Shown here: one piece after another, positions 1 to 12,405 of the stretch
Numbering within the stretch: position 1 is the stretch's first letter
Layout: every line of letters starts with the position of its first letter
Made by a program: the position numbers and the translations under genes
Assembly (NCBI GenBank): GCA_032207245.1
Contig: CM063501.1
Coordinates: forward strand, 83,514,231 to 83,578,230
Source: Pardosa pseudoannulata
Taxonomy: Eukaryota > Arthropoda > Arachnida > Araneae > Lycosidae
Direction: 5' to 3'
DNA: 64,000 bases
Notes under the pieces: generated by a model
Told to the model about the DNA's origin: nothing
Databases searched by the model: none
What the model saw: the letters and a program-made list of their open reading frames with translations, nothing else

Positions 1-1740
1 GTACAGCTATTTGTACTGACTTTCGTATTAGCATTTTTTTTTCTAAACATTTTTTAAACTAATATCCCGTGCATTGCTAGGTAGGAATCCAGAGATTTCA
101 AACAAAATGTTTAAATGAAGTGCAACCAAAAAAAAAGTGTATAATGTAAAAGGCATACGAAAAATTCATGTGGTATCCGCATCGGATTTTTTCACTTAAA
201 ATCTATGAATAGAGGTTTTTGAACCTTTAAAAATTCTAATGATAAATTAAAATAACACATATGTGGTGACTGAGTGTGGAAGAATAGTCCCAACGTAGTC
301 CTTGCATGCGTACAAGGTGACTAAAAAGGCTACCCAGTATCCGGTGATAAAACTGGGTTTCCTCCTTATCTTTTGGTGCATTTTAAAATTAGTAGTCCTG
401 GACTTCTTACTTGGTATGTGAACTAAAAATAAATAAAAAATTCGTTAAATATTGCATAAAGGGGAAATTATACGTCAACTGATTTTGAGATAGAAACATT
501 TTTCATTAAACTTCTTATGAATATTGTTTTTTTAATATCATCCATTCTGTGTTGTATTTTATTCATTTTTTATTACATTTTTAATGTGGTGTTTTTATGT
601 TATGTTTATTTTCGTGATAGTTTTAGGGAGGTGGACTTATTTTTTTTTTGATTGTATTTTTTCTTATTGGTGTGATCATTTATCACCTATGATATACTGT
701 GGTCGGGCATATTGTTGGTTTTTGAATATATTATTGTTATCTAATAATTTTAAAAAAAGTATAATTATAAACAAATTACCCTTTCTATTCTGAATTTCTT
801 TTCATATTCAATACCATATTTATTTTAAAATTTATCACTTTATTTAGTTTTATTTAATAATACTAATATTTGCTTTAAGATATGATTTACATCCATTCAT
901 ATATTTTCTTATTTATATGTTTAACTAATAAATTTTTTCTCATATTTATTGCACATATAAACTGTTTATATCATTTTTCAATTCTTTATTATGTATTTAT
1001 TCTGTAATTTTTTATATTGAATTTAAAATTATGTAATTATAAAATATATTTATATATGTATATTTATATCTGCTTTATATTTTTTAATCAATTTTTTTTG
1101 TTTCATTTATTTGTATTTGTTTTTATATGGTGTTTTATTTCGGACATCATTTTCTAGGATCTTTGGTTGCAAAGTTAGAGTAGATTAATTTTTATATTTC
1201 TAATTTTGCAGTCCTTATGTAATTTTTTATTCTTTTTATTCTTTCACTATTTTAATTATATATCTATATTTTATGAAATTTGTTTTTATATTTTATTTAT
1301 GATTTCTATTGTAATTCTGTTACTTTTTTACTTTAGCGCTGTCGGTATTGTTAGATTTATGTTATTTTACATATTTTTATTCGTGATATTTATCTGGTTT
1401 GTATTCTTATTTTTTTTATATATCTCGTTACTAATGTTGATATATTTTTTATTATTTATATATTTATTAATGTTATATAGTGTTGGTTATATCTTATATT
1501 TTTTAATATTTACTATATGCACATATCTTAACTTAAATTTATATTTGTTATTTTTTGTTATAATATTTATATATTGATTATCATTTATATTTTAGCTTTT
1601 TATAGTTTATATGTATTTAGTTATATTATAGTATTGCTGTTCCCTTGCTTTTCTATAACATGTTTATTAGTTTTGTTTTTATATATTGTTCTTAAAATAA
1701 TTAAACATTAAGATGTTTATTTAGAATAAATAATATAGGG
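1..1740. other. T-rich low-complexity intergenic DNA
   Basis: No gene is seen. From about 540 to 1700 the plus strand is strongly T-rich, so it opens long frames of Phe, Leu, Ile and Tyr (for example 1206-1577) that look like hydrophobic proteins but reflect composition only. No splice signals, known domains or terminal repeats are evident. Confidence 0.7.
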
Positions 1741-2131
1741 ACAGAGGGGGCTGGAAAGGGAGCTTGGTTGAGGCAGCCAAGGCCTGCAAGGGGCTACAGT
1801 TCTTTTGGAGAAGTAGTTAAAACTAAAATTGTTAGGTACATTTATTTTGCACCTCTATACACAATAGTCTTTTTTCATATAATTTTTTTTTTATTCAGGC
1901 CAATTAAAATGCTTTCTACTGCTTCTACTCATTGGATTAACATCCCATTAAGAATTGGAGCCTGCCTTAGTTAAAAACCTGCCTTATTTAAAGGCGATTC
2001 CGAGTGGCTTTGAAAATTCACGCCAGCAGTGTTATTCGAATTCTCTGAATTCTGGTAAAGAAATGCAGAGCTCTCTTCAGTCGTCTGGCATTCTTGCACG
2101 GTTTCCATTTATACAATGTTGTGTTTTAAAG

Positions 2132-2495
2132 TGTTGCTGTTGTTTCTGGTGCCACTTGGTCAAACTAAGCACTATTGAGCCATACGTTACTCGTATTAAG
2201 ACAAAGAGGTGTGCCTTTCATTTTAACGAGCCCGCTAGAGTGAAAGTATGATTTATGCTAAAGTGGGTCCTCGTAATTTAGAAGCAAGGGCGAAGCAGAA
2301 GATCCATAGGCTTGGCCTGCCAACCCCAGAGGTACTGATTGAGAACATGAAGGACATTGTGACCACGAACATAATTTACATGTCCCAGTCACCTTTAATG
2401 AACACCTTTAATGATCTTAGGCCGGCTTGGGCTCCGAACCCACAACCCTCCAGTTATGAGTCTTTGCCGAATAAGCTATCGCTGCTTCTGTGTTT
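2132..2495 (-). repeat. SINE-B, nearly full-length tRNA-derived retroposon
   Basis: Read on the minus strand, this copy has a tRNA-like head with a B-box-like GGTTCGGAGCCC. A body follows that matches 59935-60280 along its length (shared blocks include GTCACAATGTCC and GCTTAGTTTG), and it ends in a CAACAGCAACA-type tail. The match to an independent copy with the same head, body and tail defines a SINE of about 345-365 bp. Copies or pieces lie also at 4020, 16723, 17219, 59634 and 59935. Small open frames across it (1955-2251, 2248-2532) are artefacts of the repeat. Confidence 0.75.
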
Positions 2496-2605
2496 TATAG
2501 TACCTGCCAGTATCGAACCCGTTACCCTATAATTCCCAACTCCTCTCATAAACCAATTGAGATAATTCTATCAGCTCTCAAAACCCTTAGAAAAGTAAAG
2601 TTTTG
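2490..2605 (-). repeat. Second tRNA-like SINE head, abutting SINE-B
   Basis: On the minus strand there is an A-box-like stretch (TATCTCAATTGG) and a B-box-like GGTTCGATACT about 40 bases further on, immediately upstream of the SINE-B head. It may be a different SINE inserted next to SINE-B, or the outer half of a dimeric SINE. No other full copy was seen in the window, so its boundaries are uncertain. It does not look like an intact tRNA gene, because no convincing cloverleaf was found. Confidence 0.4.
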
Positions 2606-4019
2606 GGGTGGAACCCCATCACACCACTAGAAAATTATACCTAAAAAACATACAGAAAATAGACCATATGTCAGATAATTTATTTTAAGGTCTGTGTTAG
2701 CCCATACAAAGTAATCTTTGGACATAAATGCACTTCAAAAGTTCTAGAATTGATGACTTTACGAATACTTTGTTCGAGCGAAAGATGTCCAATAATTTAT
2801 TAAGTTGTATCCAATAATTTATTAAGTTGTCTCAGTTGTCCAATTCATTTACCTGTAATTTTTCGTGGAATCATATTCCACCCTTAGAAAAATGTATCAT
2901 AACAATATTTAATGTAGATAAATTTAAGTTTGTTTTAAGTTCTTTATGTAAATAGAATTAAAGTTAAATATTCTATGTTTACTAAAAAGTTGAAACATAA
3001 AACTAATATAATTTATCCATTAAGTGCGTTAAATAGTGCTCCAGGTGTCACCTAGCTTACATAATATTTAGTTTCAGGGATTCTTTTGACCCCCCCCCCT
3101 TTTCACACAAACTGTCGAAGTTTACCTTTATTAGTTATACTTTACAAGTAATTATTATATTATAATCTGCATTTAATTAATTATTTTATCACATTTTCCA
3201 CAAACTTTTATTTTGACTCGCAAAATCCAAAAGATGTACTATATAATACGAGGGTTTAATGAAATACACTTCGAAGACCACTGTACTAGAGCATCTAAAG
3301 TAGTAGTGTAGCGAAAGAGAGTATATGGGAGTTATAATATCCCTATAAGGTCTGTTTTATACATATTTTATATGTAAGGAATCCTACGTTAATTTGAGAT
3401 ATTAGTTAAACTGAGTAACCCCCCATGGAATATTTCTCCCTGATCGTGATCCATGGTCGCAATACTTTATCTATACTTAATATATGATTAAATATAAATG
3501 TCAGCTACTGCAATTGGGGTATAAGAGAAGCGTAAGTCCCATTATAAACTGACAAGTCATAAAATGACTTTGATAGAATACAGAACTTAAACAGCTGTAT
3601 ATCTTAATGCCTTTGCAGATGGACTCCTCTTCCCGATTAACGCTAACACTTTAGTGTATACGGTGCGTTAAATGTCTCTAAAGTGAATAATGACGAATTT
3701 TGCCATAAATTTCGAAAATAGGATACACAGCGTCACATTTGAACACGACAGCAATTTAAATGTGAGTAATAATACCATGTCCCCGTAAATCATTTTTAGA
3801 ATTAATGCCATATTAAATGGCGCCATGAATTATAAACCTTTTCAGTTTATTAGTTTTTTAACTCACAACAGATCATTCTCAAGTGGATGCCATTAAAATT
3901 CCCATCCGATGTTAAGTTAGTGTTTTAGGAGTGGTTTAGCTTATACCAGCACTTCAGGAATAGTTTAAAATTAACACCGCTGCAAGATTTCAATCGAAGT
4001 CGGGAATAAAGTTAGAATT
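2606..4019. other. Intergenic DNA, no gene seen
   Basis: AT-rich unique-looking sequence with a direct duplication of a short phrase (tccaataatttattaagttg, about 2789-2830) and a poly-C run near 3091-3103. No coding remnant, TIR or tRNA-like element was recognised. Confidence 0.6.
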
Positions 4020-4150
4020 TGTCTTCTGCTTGGTCTCTGCTTCTAAATTACGAAGACCCAGAGGGGGTAATGTTACTGGCGTCCGTAGCATACATTAAGC
4101 TACACGTGCTTCGGGTGATGATAAATGGGTAACAGCTTAGCAGCCTTGTA
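4020..4150 (+). repeat. SINE-B-related core with alternative 3' part
   Basis: Shares the SINE-B body phrase CTTCTGCTTGGT...GCTTCTAAATTA with 2132-2495 and 59935-60280. It then continues into a different segment (GGGGGTAATGTTACTGG to TTAAGCTACACGTGC) that is shared only with 59634-59815. This defines a sub-family that keeps the core but has another 3' end. Confidence 0.6.
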
Positions 4151-4360
4151 TAGGCGTTAGGATAATGTCTGTATCGCCTGCTGCATTGAAATTATCAAGC
4201 ATTTTTGCATTGATACTGTTCAGGACTTTCAGTATATTAGTCAACAGAATTCTATGGTCTTAGACCATCGTTTATTGACGTTTTCGTTGCGATGTTTCGA
4301 CGTTATCGTCGTTTATAACCCGTAGGGTTTATCAAAAATTTATTGCCTTCCGAATTTTTA

Positions 4361-4500
4361 GGTTTGGTTCCTTTTAGAGAGCTAGGGTCTACTTTTTTGC
4401 AAAGCGAGGAATAATTAGACCGGGACTAAGTGATTAAAGCCGATTCCAATCGGCAAAGAACATCCATGCGACAGGGGGATTCGAACCTACAAACTCCGAA
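4361..4500 (-). repeat. SINE-A, decayed copy
   Basis: Minus-strand copy of a second tRNA-derived SINE. It has a B-box-like GGTTCGAATCCCCC, the body phrase CCGATTGGAATCGGC/TTTAATC and the 3' tail ...TAGACC..., ending in CCAAACC-like sequence. The A-box end is lost in sequence drift. It compares directly with the better copies at 15189-15347 and 29043-29203. Confidence 0.65.
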
Positions 4501-4534
4501 ATCTTTAGGATTTGTGTATTTTTGAAAAACCTTC

Positions 4535-4660
4535 TTTGAAAAAAGTGTGTTTTTTATTAATTATTGGTTAAGAAGTATAAGCAATGAAGACGAATTTTAT
4601 TCACAAAATACAATAGTGACTTTCTGATAAACAGAAACTCCGTTTAATTTTTATAAGATA
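4535..4660 (+). repeat. Orphan piece of the ~345-bp satellite
   Basis: Contains the satellite anchor ATTGGTTAAGAAG followed by ATAAGCAATGAA, TTCACAAAATACAATAGTGA and AACAGAAACTCCGTTTA, in the same order as the units at 6.7-12.4 kb. It lies upstream of the 130-bp array, so the ~345-bp satellite once extended across this site, or the 130-bp array grew inside it. Confidence 0.7.
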
Positions 4661-4847
4661 TCTTTCAGAAAGCATGTAATAGCAGCATGGGAGACAAATT
4701 AACGACTAAAAAAGATGTGAAATGACAGATAAAAAATGGATTCGTCAGTTTATAGCAGTAAATAACTGGAGAGAAGAGCGGTTCGGGATATAGATACTCG
4801 AAAGTTTTTGTGGCCACAGGCATCAGCTCACAGTGGAAACTCCTTCA

Positions 4848-5850
4848 GAAATGAGTAGTTTTGATAAATCCTAGGACTAGAATTTGATATCATCAGCCAG
4901 TGAAAATTCAGCTTGATAACCAATGAAAGGTATTGTGAATTTATCAAAATCCTGAGATTTATCAAAACTACCCATTAAGAAATGAGTAGTTTGATAAATT
5001 CTAGGATTAGAATTTGATATCGTCAGCCAGTGTAAATTCAGCATGACGACCAATGAAAGTTCTTGTGGATTTATCAAAATCCTAGGATTTATCAAAAATA
5101 GCCATCCAGAAATGAGTAGTTTTGATAAATCATAGGCTTAGAATTTGATCTCATCAGCCAGTAAGAGTTCAACTTGACGACCAATGAAAGTTCTTGTGGA
5201 TTTATCAATATCCTAGGATTTATCAAAACTACCCATCCAGAAATGAGTAGTTTTGATAAATCGTAGGATTATAATTTGATCTCAACAACCAATGGGGATT
5301 CAGAGTGACCACCAGTGAAAGTTCTTGTGGATTTATCAAAATCCTAGGATTTATCAAAAATAGCCATCCAGAAATGAGTAGTTTTGATAAATCATGGGAT
5401 TAGAATTTCATCTCATCAGCCAGTAAGAATTCAGCGTGACGACCAATGAAAGTTCTTGTGGATTTATCAATATCCTAGGATTTATCAACACTACCCATTC
5501 AGAAATGAGTAGTTTTGATAAATCGTAGGATTATAATTTGATCTCAACAGCCCATGGGGATTCAGAGTGGCGACCAGTGAAGGTTCTTGTGGATTTATCA
5601 AAATCGGATTTATCAAAACTACCCATTCAGGAATGAGTAGTGTGAAAAATCCTAGAATAAGAATTTGATCTCATCAGCCAGTGAGAATTCGGCGTGACGA
5701 CCAATGAAAGTTCTTGTGAATTTATCAAAATCCTAGGATTTATCGAAACTACTCATTTAGAAATGAGTAGTTTGATAAATCCTAGGATTAGAATTTGATA
5801 TAATGAGCCAATGAACATTCAGCGTGTCGACCAATGAAAATTTTTCTCGT
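4848..5850. repeat. Tandem array of eight ~130-bp hairpin-forming units
   Basis: Unit starts (gaaatgagtagt or variant) fall at 4848, 4979, 5109, 5240, 5371, 5502, 5630 and 5760, a spacing of 128-131 bp. Each junction carries a strong inverted repeat: GATTTATCAAAACTAC, a short spacer, then GTAGTTTTGATAAATC. The palindromic CCTAGG lies beside it. Each unit also has GACCAATGAAAG. The arms vary together at several positions. The minus-strand open frame at 4877-5095 is simply this repeat read through. Confidence 0.95.
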
Positions 5851-6689
5851 AAAGCTGAAGGAGTTGGTGTGAACGATGAATGAAATGAGCGGTTTTACAC
5901 CAGTTTTATGTTTGTTTGTTTTTTACATTCTATAACAATTTTAAAAAAATTTCTTATTTTTAGAGATTTTTTTTATATTTTTAGATATTTTTTACATTTT
6001 TAAAAGACAAAAAAGATAAATTTGTTTAAAAAGCAAGAATGGCCTTAAACTTTCCTTTTATTAGCGATATTAATGTGATCGCAGATGGCAATATTATTAA
6101 TGAGTTCATTATTTAAATTTTTGTGGAATTTATTGATTTTGTGAGAAAGCAGGAATTGAAGGAATTTTAAGCTGTGTATATCATTATTCTTAGGACCAGG
6201 TACCAGGGAAACTTAGTAACTTCAAGTAGAATAATGTTTTGAGCTACCGTTCAGATTTTGATGTTAGAAGAGATAATGTGTGCAGTGAAGCCGTAGTGAA
6301 AGGATTCGTTCTGACCATTTATTAGCTGTAACATATTGAAATTTCATTTTCTTTACATAAATATTATGAACATAATTTATATCATGTGATCGAAAGAAGC
6401 AATATAGATTTATTTATTTCGTGCTTGAACTGTTAGCTTACTAAAATTTGTGTCTTTTAAATCAATAATTAGTTTTTTTTGAGAATGAAACCATTTTAAA
6501 ATTAAGATATTCTGAAATGCAAAAGCACTACGACATAATGAAATGGCATTATGTCGTGAAAGTTAATGTGGTTTAATAGTATTTTTTGAAAAATCTTGAA
6601 AATCTAGATTGTGTCATATTCCAAATAGTTTTTGTTATCATGTCTATATCAAATTAAACGACTACCTAATTTTCAACATTATTGACTTC
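5851..6689. other. AT-rich spacer between two satellite arrays
   Basis: No gene seen. A short inverted phrase (cgacataatgaaatggcattatgtcg, about 6531-6556) can form a small hairpin. The segment separates the 130-bp array from the ~345-bp satellite. Confidence 0.6.
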
Positions 6690-8372
6690 GGAATATATAT
6701 TTCTGAATTAACAAGTTTTTTGTATTAATCATTGATTAAGAAGGACAAGTGATGAAAACAAATTTCATTCACAAAATGCAATAGTGAAATTCTGATTAAC
6801 AGAAACCCCGTTTAAGTTTGAAATAATTGGGCTGTTTAGTAAAATAACTTACTAAACATTTGAAATAAACCTGATTTAAAAATAAAATTTGGTTGTCTAA
6901 TAGACGATTTACGAAGACCAATTAGAAAAGGAGTGCAGGATCACCTTTTATAGAATCACATCTTCCCTATGTGATTTTAAAATCATTATGTAGAATTGTT
7001 TAGAACCTTTTACCGTAACTGTAAGAATTTAAATTCTGAAAGAAACTTCGTTGTAAGTCTTTTGTGTTAATCATGTTAAGCAATAAAAACGATTTTATTC
7101 AAGAAATTCAATAAGAAATTCTGATTAACAGAAACCCCGTTTAAGTTTGAAATAATTGGGCTGTTAGTAAAATCACTTACTAAACAGTTTTTGAAATAAA
7201 ACCATTTAAAAATAAAATTTGGAGTCTAATAGACGCCATTTACGAAGACCAATTAGAAAAGGAGTGCAGGATCACCTTTTATAGATTCACATCTTCCCTA
7301 TGTGATCTAAAATAAATTATGTAGAATTGTTTAATTTTTACCATAACTGGAAGTTTAAATTTCTGAAAGAAACTTGCAACAAGTGTCTTTTGTATTAATC
7401 ATTGGTTAAGAAGGACAAGCAATGAAAACAAATTTTATTCACAAAATGAAATAGTGAAATTCTGATTAACAGAAACCCCGTTTAAGTTGGAAATAATTGG
7501 GCTGTTTAGTAAAATAACTTACTAAACAGTTTTTGAAATAAAACGTGATTTAAAAATAAAATTTGGTTGTCTAATAGACGCCATTTACGAAGACCAATTA
7601 GAAAAGGAGTGCAGGATCACCTTTTATAGATTCACATCTTCCCTGTGTGATCTAAAATCAATTATGTAGAATTGTTTAGAACCTTTTCATCGTATAACTG
7701 TAAGAAGTTTAAATTTCTGAAAGAAACTTCGTTGTAAGTCTTTTGTGTTAATCATTGGTTAAGCAATAAAAAACAAATTTTATTCACGAAATTCAATAGT
7801 GAAATTCTGATTAACAGAAACCCCGTTTACTTTTAAAAAATCGGGCTATTTAGTAAAGTAACTTACTTTGAAATAAAACCTGATTTAAAAATAAAATTTG
7901 GATGTCTAATAGACGCCATTTACGAAGATCAATTAGAAAAGGAGTGCAGGATCACCTTTTATAGATTCACATCTTCCCTATGTGATCTAAAATCAATTCT
8001 GTAGAATTGTTTAGAACCTTTTCACTGTATAACTGTAAGAAGTTTAAATTTCTGAAAGAAACTTCGTTGTAAGCCTTTTGTGTTAATCATTGGTTAAGCA
8101 ATAAAAAACGAATTTTATTCACGAAATTCAATAGTGAAATTCTGATTAACAAAAACCCCGTTTACTTTTTAGAAATCGGGCTATTTAGTAAAGTAACTTA
8201 CTTTGAAATAAAACCTCATTTAAAAATCAAATTCGGTTGTCTATATTACTTTTAATGCTATAAGGCAATTTAAAATACTATAACCTTCCCATTCATTTGA
8301 AACAGTCAATAGACAAATAAAATGCCCTTCGTTTGCTTAGCCAGAATTGTCATAAATCATTTCATGCGTGAA

Positions 8373-8445
8373 TGGTGATGGGACGCAGTTCTCCGTTTAA
8401 ACAAAGATTAATCGCTGTTACCCATTTGGTAAGACCGGCACTAAT
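8373..8445 (-). repeat. Fragment of the foldback element
   Basis: On the minus strand this matches the first half of the element at 8604-8883 (shared AACAGCGATTAATCTTTGTTT-like, CCGTTTAAACGGAGAA-like and GCGTCCC-like blocks). It lies inside a satellite unit, so it inserted or was copied after the array formed. Confidence 0.6.
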
Positions 8446-8603
8446 AGACGCCATTTACGGCAACCAATCAGAAAAGAAGTGCACGGTCACCTTTTAAAGA
8501 TTCATATCTTCCCTATGTGATCTAAAAGCAGTTATACTGTATTATTTAGAGTATTTTCCCCGTATAACTGGAAGAAGTTTTAATTTCTGAAAGAAACTTG
8601 GTA

Positions 8604-8883
8604 ATAAAGGCCGGTCTCATCAAATTCGTTTAAAGCTAACCACGATTAATTTGTTTAAATGGATAAATGCGTCCTACCATTGGTTGGTGCCATGGGTTAA
8701 TCGCGGTTAGCCGTTACACGACTTTGGCGATACCAGCCCTAAGGGCCGATCTCACCACAGTCGTTAAAGGGTTAACCGCGATTAATATCTGTTTAAACGG
8801 AGAATTGCTCCCTACCATTGGTTGCCGCCATCGGTTAATCGTGGTTAGGGATTAAACGACTTTCCTGAGACTGGCCTTAAAGT
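8604..8883. mobile_element. Double foldback miniature element inside the satellite
   Basis: The ends are near-perfect inverted repeats, TAAAGGCCGGTCTCATC against GAGACTGGCCTTA on the right. Inside are two similar ~135-bp halves (start about 8604 and 8747). Each has its own inverted arms (CTAACCACGATTAAT and GGTTAATCGCGGTTAG) around CCTACCATTGGTTG. It interrupts a satellite unit between the TTTCTGAAAGAAACTT and TTAATCATTGG blocks. No coding capacity, so it is non-autonomous; superfamily unknown. The open frame at 8667-8855 is internal to it. Confidence 0.75.
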
Positions 8884-10319
8884 TTTATGTTAATCATTGG
8901 TTAACAAGGATAAGCAATGAAAACGAATTTTTTTCACAAAATGCAAAAGTCAAATTCTCAGTAACAGAAACTCCGTCCATTTTTATTACTGCGTGGTTAA
9001 TAAAATAGCTTACTTTGAAATAAACCAGGTAGAAAAATAAAATGTGGTTGTCTAATGACTTCCTATATGGCAATCAATCAGTTAGTGAATGTAGGATGAC
9101 CTATTAAAGACTCGTACGTTCCATACGTGATCTAAATTATATTGGGTTTATTGTTTATAGTATTTTCACAATATTGCTGTAAGAAGTTTCAATTTCTTAA
9201 AAAAACCTCCATAACAAAATTCTTTTGTATTAAATGTAATATGTAATTATACAAATTACAAATTAGACAATTATTAATTTGTATAATTTGTATCCGTTGG
9301 TTAAGATGGATAAGCAATTAAAATTAATTTAGTTCACAAAATACAATAGTGAAATTAGGATAAACAGAAAACCTGTTTACTTTTTATACTTCGGGGCATT
9401 AGTAAAATAACTTACTTTGTTCTGAAATAAAAACACATAAAAAAAATTTTTTTTGGTGTTCTTGTGTCGTCTTTTACGGTAACCAATCAGGCAAGTGAGT
9501 GCGAGATCACCAATTAAACACTCACGTCTTCTCAGTGTAATCTAAAATTAAATTAGGTATATTGTTTATAGTATTTTCACAATATTGCTGTAAGAAGTTT
9601 CAATTTCTTTAAAAACCCTCCATAACAAAATTCTTTTGTATTAATCATTGGTTAAGATGGATAAGCAATTAAAATTAATTTAGTTCACAAAATACAATAG
9701 TGAAATTCGAATAAACAGAAAAATCCATTTACTTTTTATACTTCCGGGGCATTAGTAAAATAACTTACTTTCTAAAATAGAACCACATAGAAAAATCGGA
9801 TCATAGAAATCATAGAAAAATCCCCACATAGAAAATTTGGTTTTCTTGTGTCGTCTTTTACGGCAACCAATCAGGCAAGTGAGTGCATGATCACCAATTA
9901 AACACTCACGTCTTCTCAATGTAATCTAAAATCAAATCAGGTATATTGTTTATAGACTTTTCACAATATTACTGTAAGAAGTGTCAATTTCTTAAAAAAA
10001 AAACCTCCATAACAAAACCCTTTTGTATTAACCATTGGTTAAGATGGATAAGCAATGAAAATTAATTTAGCTCATAAAATACAATAGTGAAATTCGGATA
10101 AACAGATAACCTGTTTACTTTTTATACTTCGGGGGCATTAGTAAAATAACTAACTTTGTTCTAAAATAAAACAACATAGAAAAATAAAATTTGGCTTTCT
10201 TGTGTCGTCTTTTACAGTAACCAATCAGGCAAGTGAGTTCATGATCACCAATTAAACACTCACGTCTTCTCAATGTAATCTAAAATCAAATCAGGTATAT
10301 TGTTTATAGTCCTTTCACA

Positions 10320-10510
10320 GTATAAGGCAATTTGTCGCAACGTCACGAACTACTATAATGCCCTTCCCATTCATTTTCATGTTTACAGTCAATAGACAAA
10401 CAATAAACTGCCCTTTCGTTTGAAACTAAAGCCAGAATTGTCATAATTTGAGAATTTGCCCTACTGCGTGAAATAGCCTTATTGCGTTAAGAACTTTCAA
10501 TTTCTTAAAA
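10320..10510. repeat. Insert that marks a ~1.2-kb higher-order repeat, copy 1
   Basis: A ~180-bp block (CAGTATAAGGCAATTTGTCG to GAATTTGCC...CTTATTGCGTTAAG) is absent from most satellite units but nearly identical at 11520-11710. The flanking three-unit segments 10027-11240 and 11240-12450 align in order, giving a higher-order period of about 1.21 kb. A diverged relative lies near 8255-8350. Confidence 0.85.
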
Positions 10511-11519
10511 AAAAACCTCCATAACAAAACCCTTTTGTATTAATCATTGGTTAAGATGGGTAAGAAATTAAAATTAATTTAGTTCTCAAAATACAATACT
10601 GAAATTTGGATAAACAGAAAACCTGTTTACTTTTTATACTTCGGGGCATTAGTAAAATAACTTACTTTGTTCTAAAATAAAATCACTTAGAAAAATAAAA
10701 TTTTATTTCTTGTGGTGTCTTTTACGGTAACCAATCGGACAGTGAGTGCAGGATCACCAACTAAACACTCACGTCTTCTCACTGTAATCTAAAATCAAAT
10801 CAGGTATATTGTTTATAGTATTTTCACAATATTGCTGTAAGAAGTTTCAATTTCTTAAAAAAAACTATAACAAAACCCTTTTGTTTTAATCATTGGTTAA
10901 GATGAATAAGCAATTAAAATTAATTTACCTCATAAAATACAATAGTGAAATTTGGATAAAAAGGGAAAAGTGTTTACTTTTTATACTTCGGGGCATTAGT
11001 AAAATAACTTACTTTGTTCTTAAAATAAAACAACATAGAAAAATAAAATTTAGCTTTCTTGTGTCGTCTTTTACGGTAACCAATCAGGCAAGTCAGTGCG
11101 AGATCACCAATTAAACACTCACGTCTTCTCAGTGTAATCTAAAATTAAATTAGGTATATTGTTTATAGTCTTTTCACAATATTACTGTAAGAAGTGTCAA
11201 TTTCTTAAAAAAAAACCTCCATAACAAAACCCTTTTGTATTAATCATTGGTTAAGATGGGTAAGAAATTAAAATTAATTTAGTTCTCAAAATACAATACT
11301 GAAATTTGGATAAACAGAAAACCTGTTTACTTTTTATACTTCGGGGCATTAGTAAAATAACTTACTTTGTTCTAAAATAAAACAACATAGAAAAATAAAA
11401 TTTGGCTTTCTTGTGTCGTCTTTTACAGTAACCAATCAGGCAAGTGAGTTCATGATCACCAATTAAACACTCACGTCTTCTCAATGTAATCTAAAATCAA
11501 ATCAGGTATATTGTTTATA

Positions 11520-11710
11520 GTCCTTTCACAGTATAAGGCAATTTGTCGCAACGTCAAGAACTACTATAATGCCCTTCCCATTCATTTTCATGTTTACAAA
11601 AGTCAATAGACAAACAATAAACTGCCCTTCCCTTTGACACTAAAGCCAGAATTGTCATAATTTGAGAATTTGCCTAACTGCGTGAAATCGCCTTATTGCA
11701 TTAAGAAGTT
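11520..11710. repeat. Insert that marks a ~1.2-kb higher-order repeat, copy 2
   Basis: Second copy of the 10320-10510 block, with only scattered substitutions and a short AAA insertion near 11597. Its presence at the same place in the unit shows that the array expanded in multi-unit steps. Confidence 0.85.
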
Positions 11711-12405
11711 TCAATTTCTTAAAAAAACCTCCATAACAAAATTATTTTGTATTAATCATTGATTAATATGGATAAACAATTAAAATTAATTTATTTCACA
11801 AAATACAGTAGTTAAATTCGGATAAACAGAAATCTTGTTTACTTTTTATACTTTGGGGGCATTAGTAAAATAACTTACTTTGTTCTAAAATAAAATCACA
11901 TAGAAAAATAAAATTTGATTTCCTTGTGACGTCTTTTACGGTAATCAATCACAAGTGAGTGCAGGATCACCAATTAAACACTCACGTTTTCTCGCTGTAA
12001 TCTAAAATCAAATCAGATATATTGTTTATAGTCTTTTCACATTATTGCTGTAAGAAGTTTCAATTTCTTAAAGAAAACCCATAACAAAACTCTTTTGTAT
12101 TAATCATTGGTTAAGATGGATAAGCAATTAAAATTAATTTAGCTCACAAAATACAATAGTGAAATTCGAACAAACAGAAAATCCGTTTACTTTTTATACT
12201 TCGGGGGCATTAATAAAATAACTTAGTTTGTTCTAAAATAAAACCACATAGAAAAATAAAATTTGGTTTTCTTGTGACGTTTTTTATGGTAACCAATCAG
12301 ACAGTGAGTGCGGGATCACCAACTAAACACTCACGCCTTTTCAACGTGATTTGAAAACGAATCGGGTATATTGTTTATAGTCTTTTCACCTTATTGCTGT
12401 AAAAA

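Larger units (their letters stand above)
6690..12405. repeat. Satellite of about 14 units of ~345 bp
   Basis: The anchor TTAATCATTGGTTAAG or a variant recurs near 6724, 7067, 7394, 7748, 8083, 8889, 9290, 9639, 10027, 10541, 10890, 11240, 11752 and 12098. Each unit then carries TTCACAAAATACAATAGTGA, a CAGAAA-CCGTTTACTTTT block, GTAACCAATCAGGC and a stem (GTGAGTG...CACTCAC in later units, TCACATC...GATGTGA-like in early ones). Two sub-families are visible: units before 8.3 kb carry AATAGACGCCATTTACGAAGACC, and later ones carry TTGTGTCGTCTTTTACGG. Long gaps between anchors come from inserted sequence. Small open frames here (10893-11114) are not genes. Confidence 0.95.

Noticed and set aside
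1206..1577. A 123-codon frame reading as a hydrophobic membrane protein
   Set aside because: It lies in T-rich low-complexity DNA, where Phe, Leu, Ile and Tyr codons appear by composition; no start context, splice signal or domain.
4848..5850. CRISPR-like array
   Set aside because: Units are ~130 bp with the spacer regions also repeated, so this is a tandem satellite; the DNA is eukaryotic.
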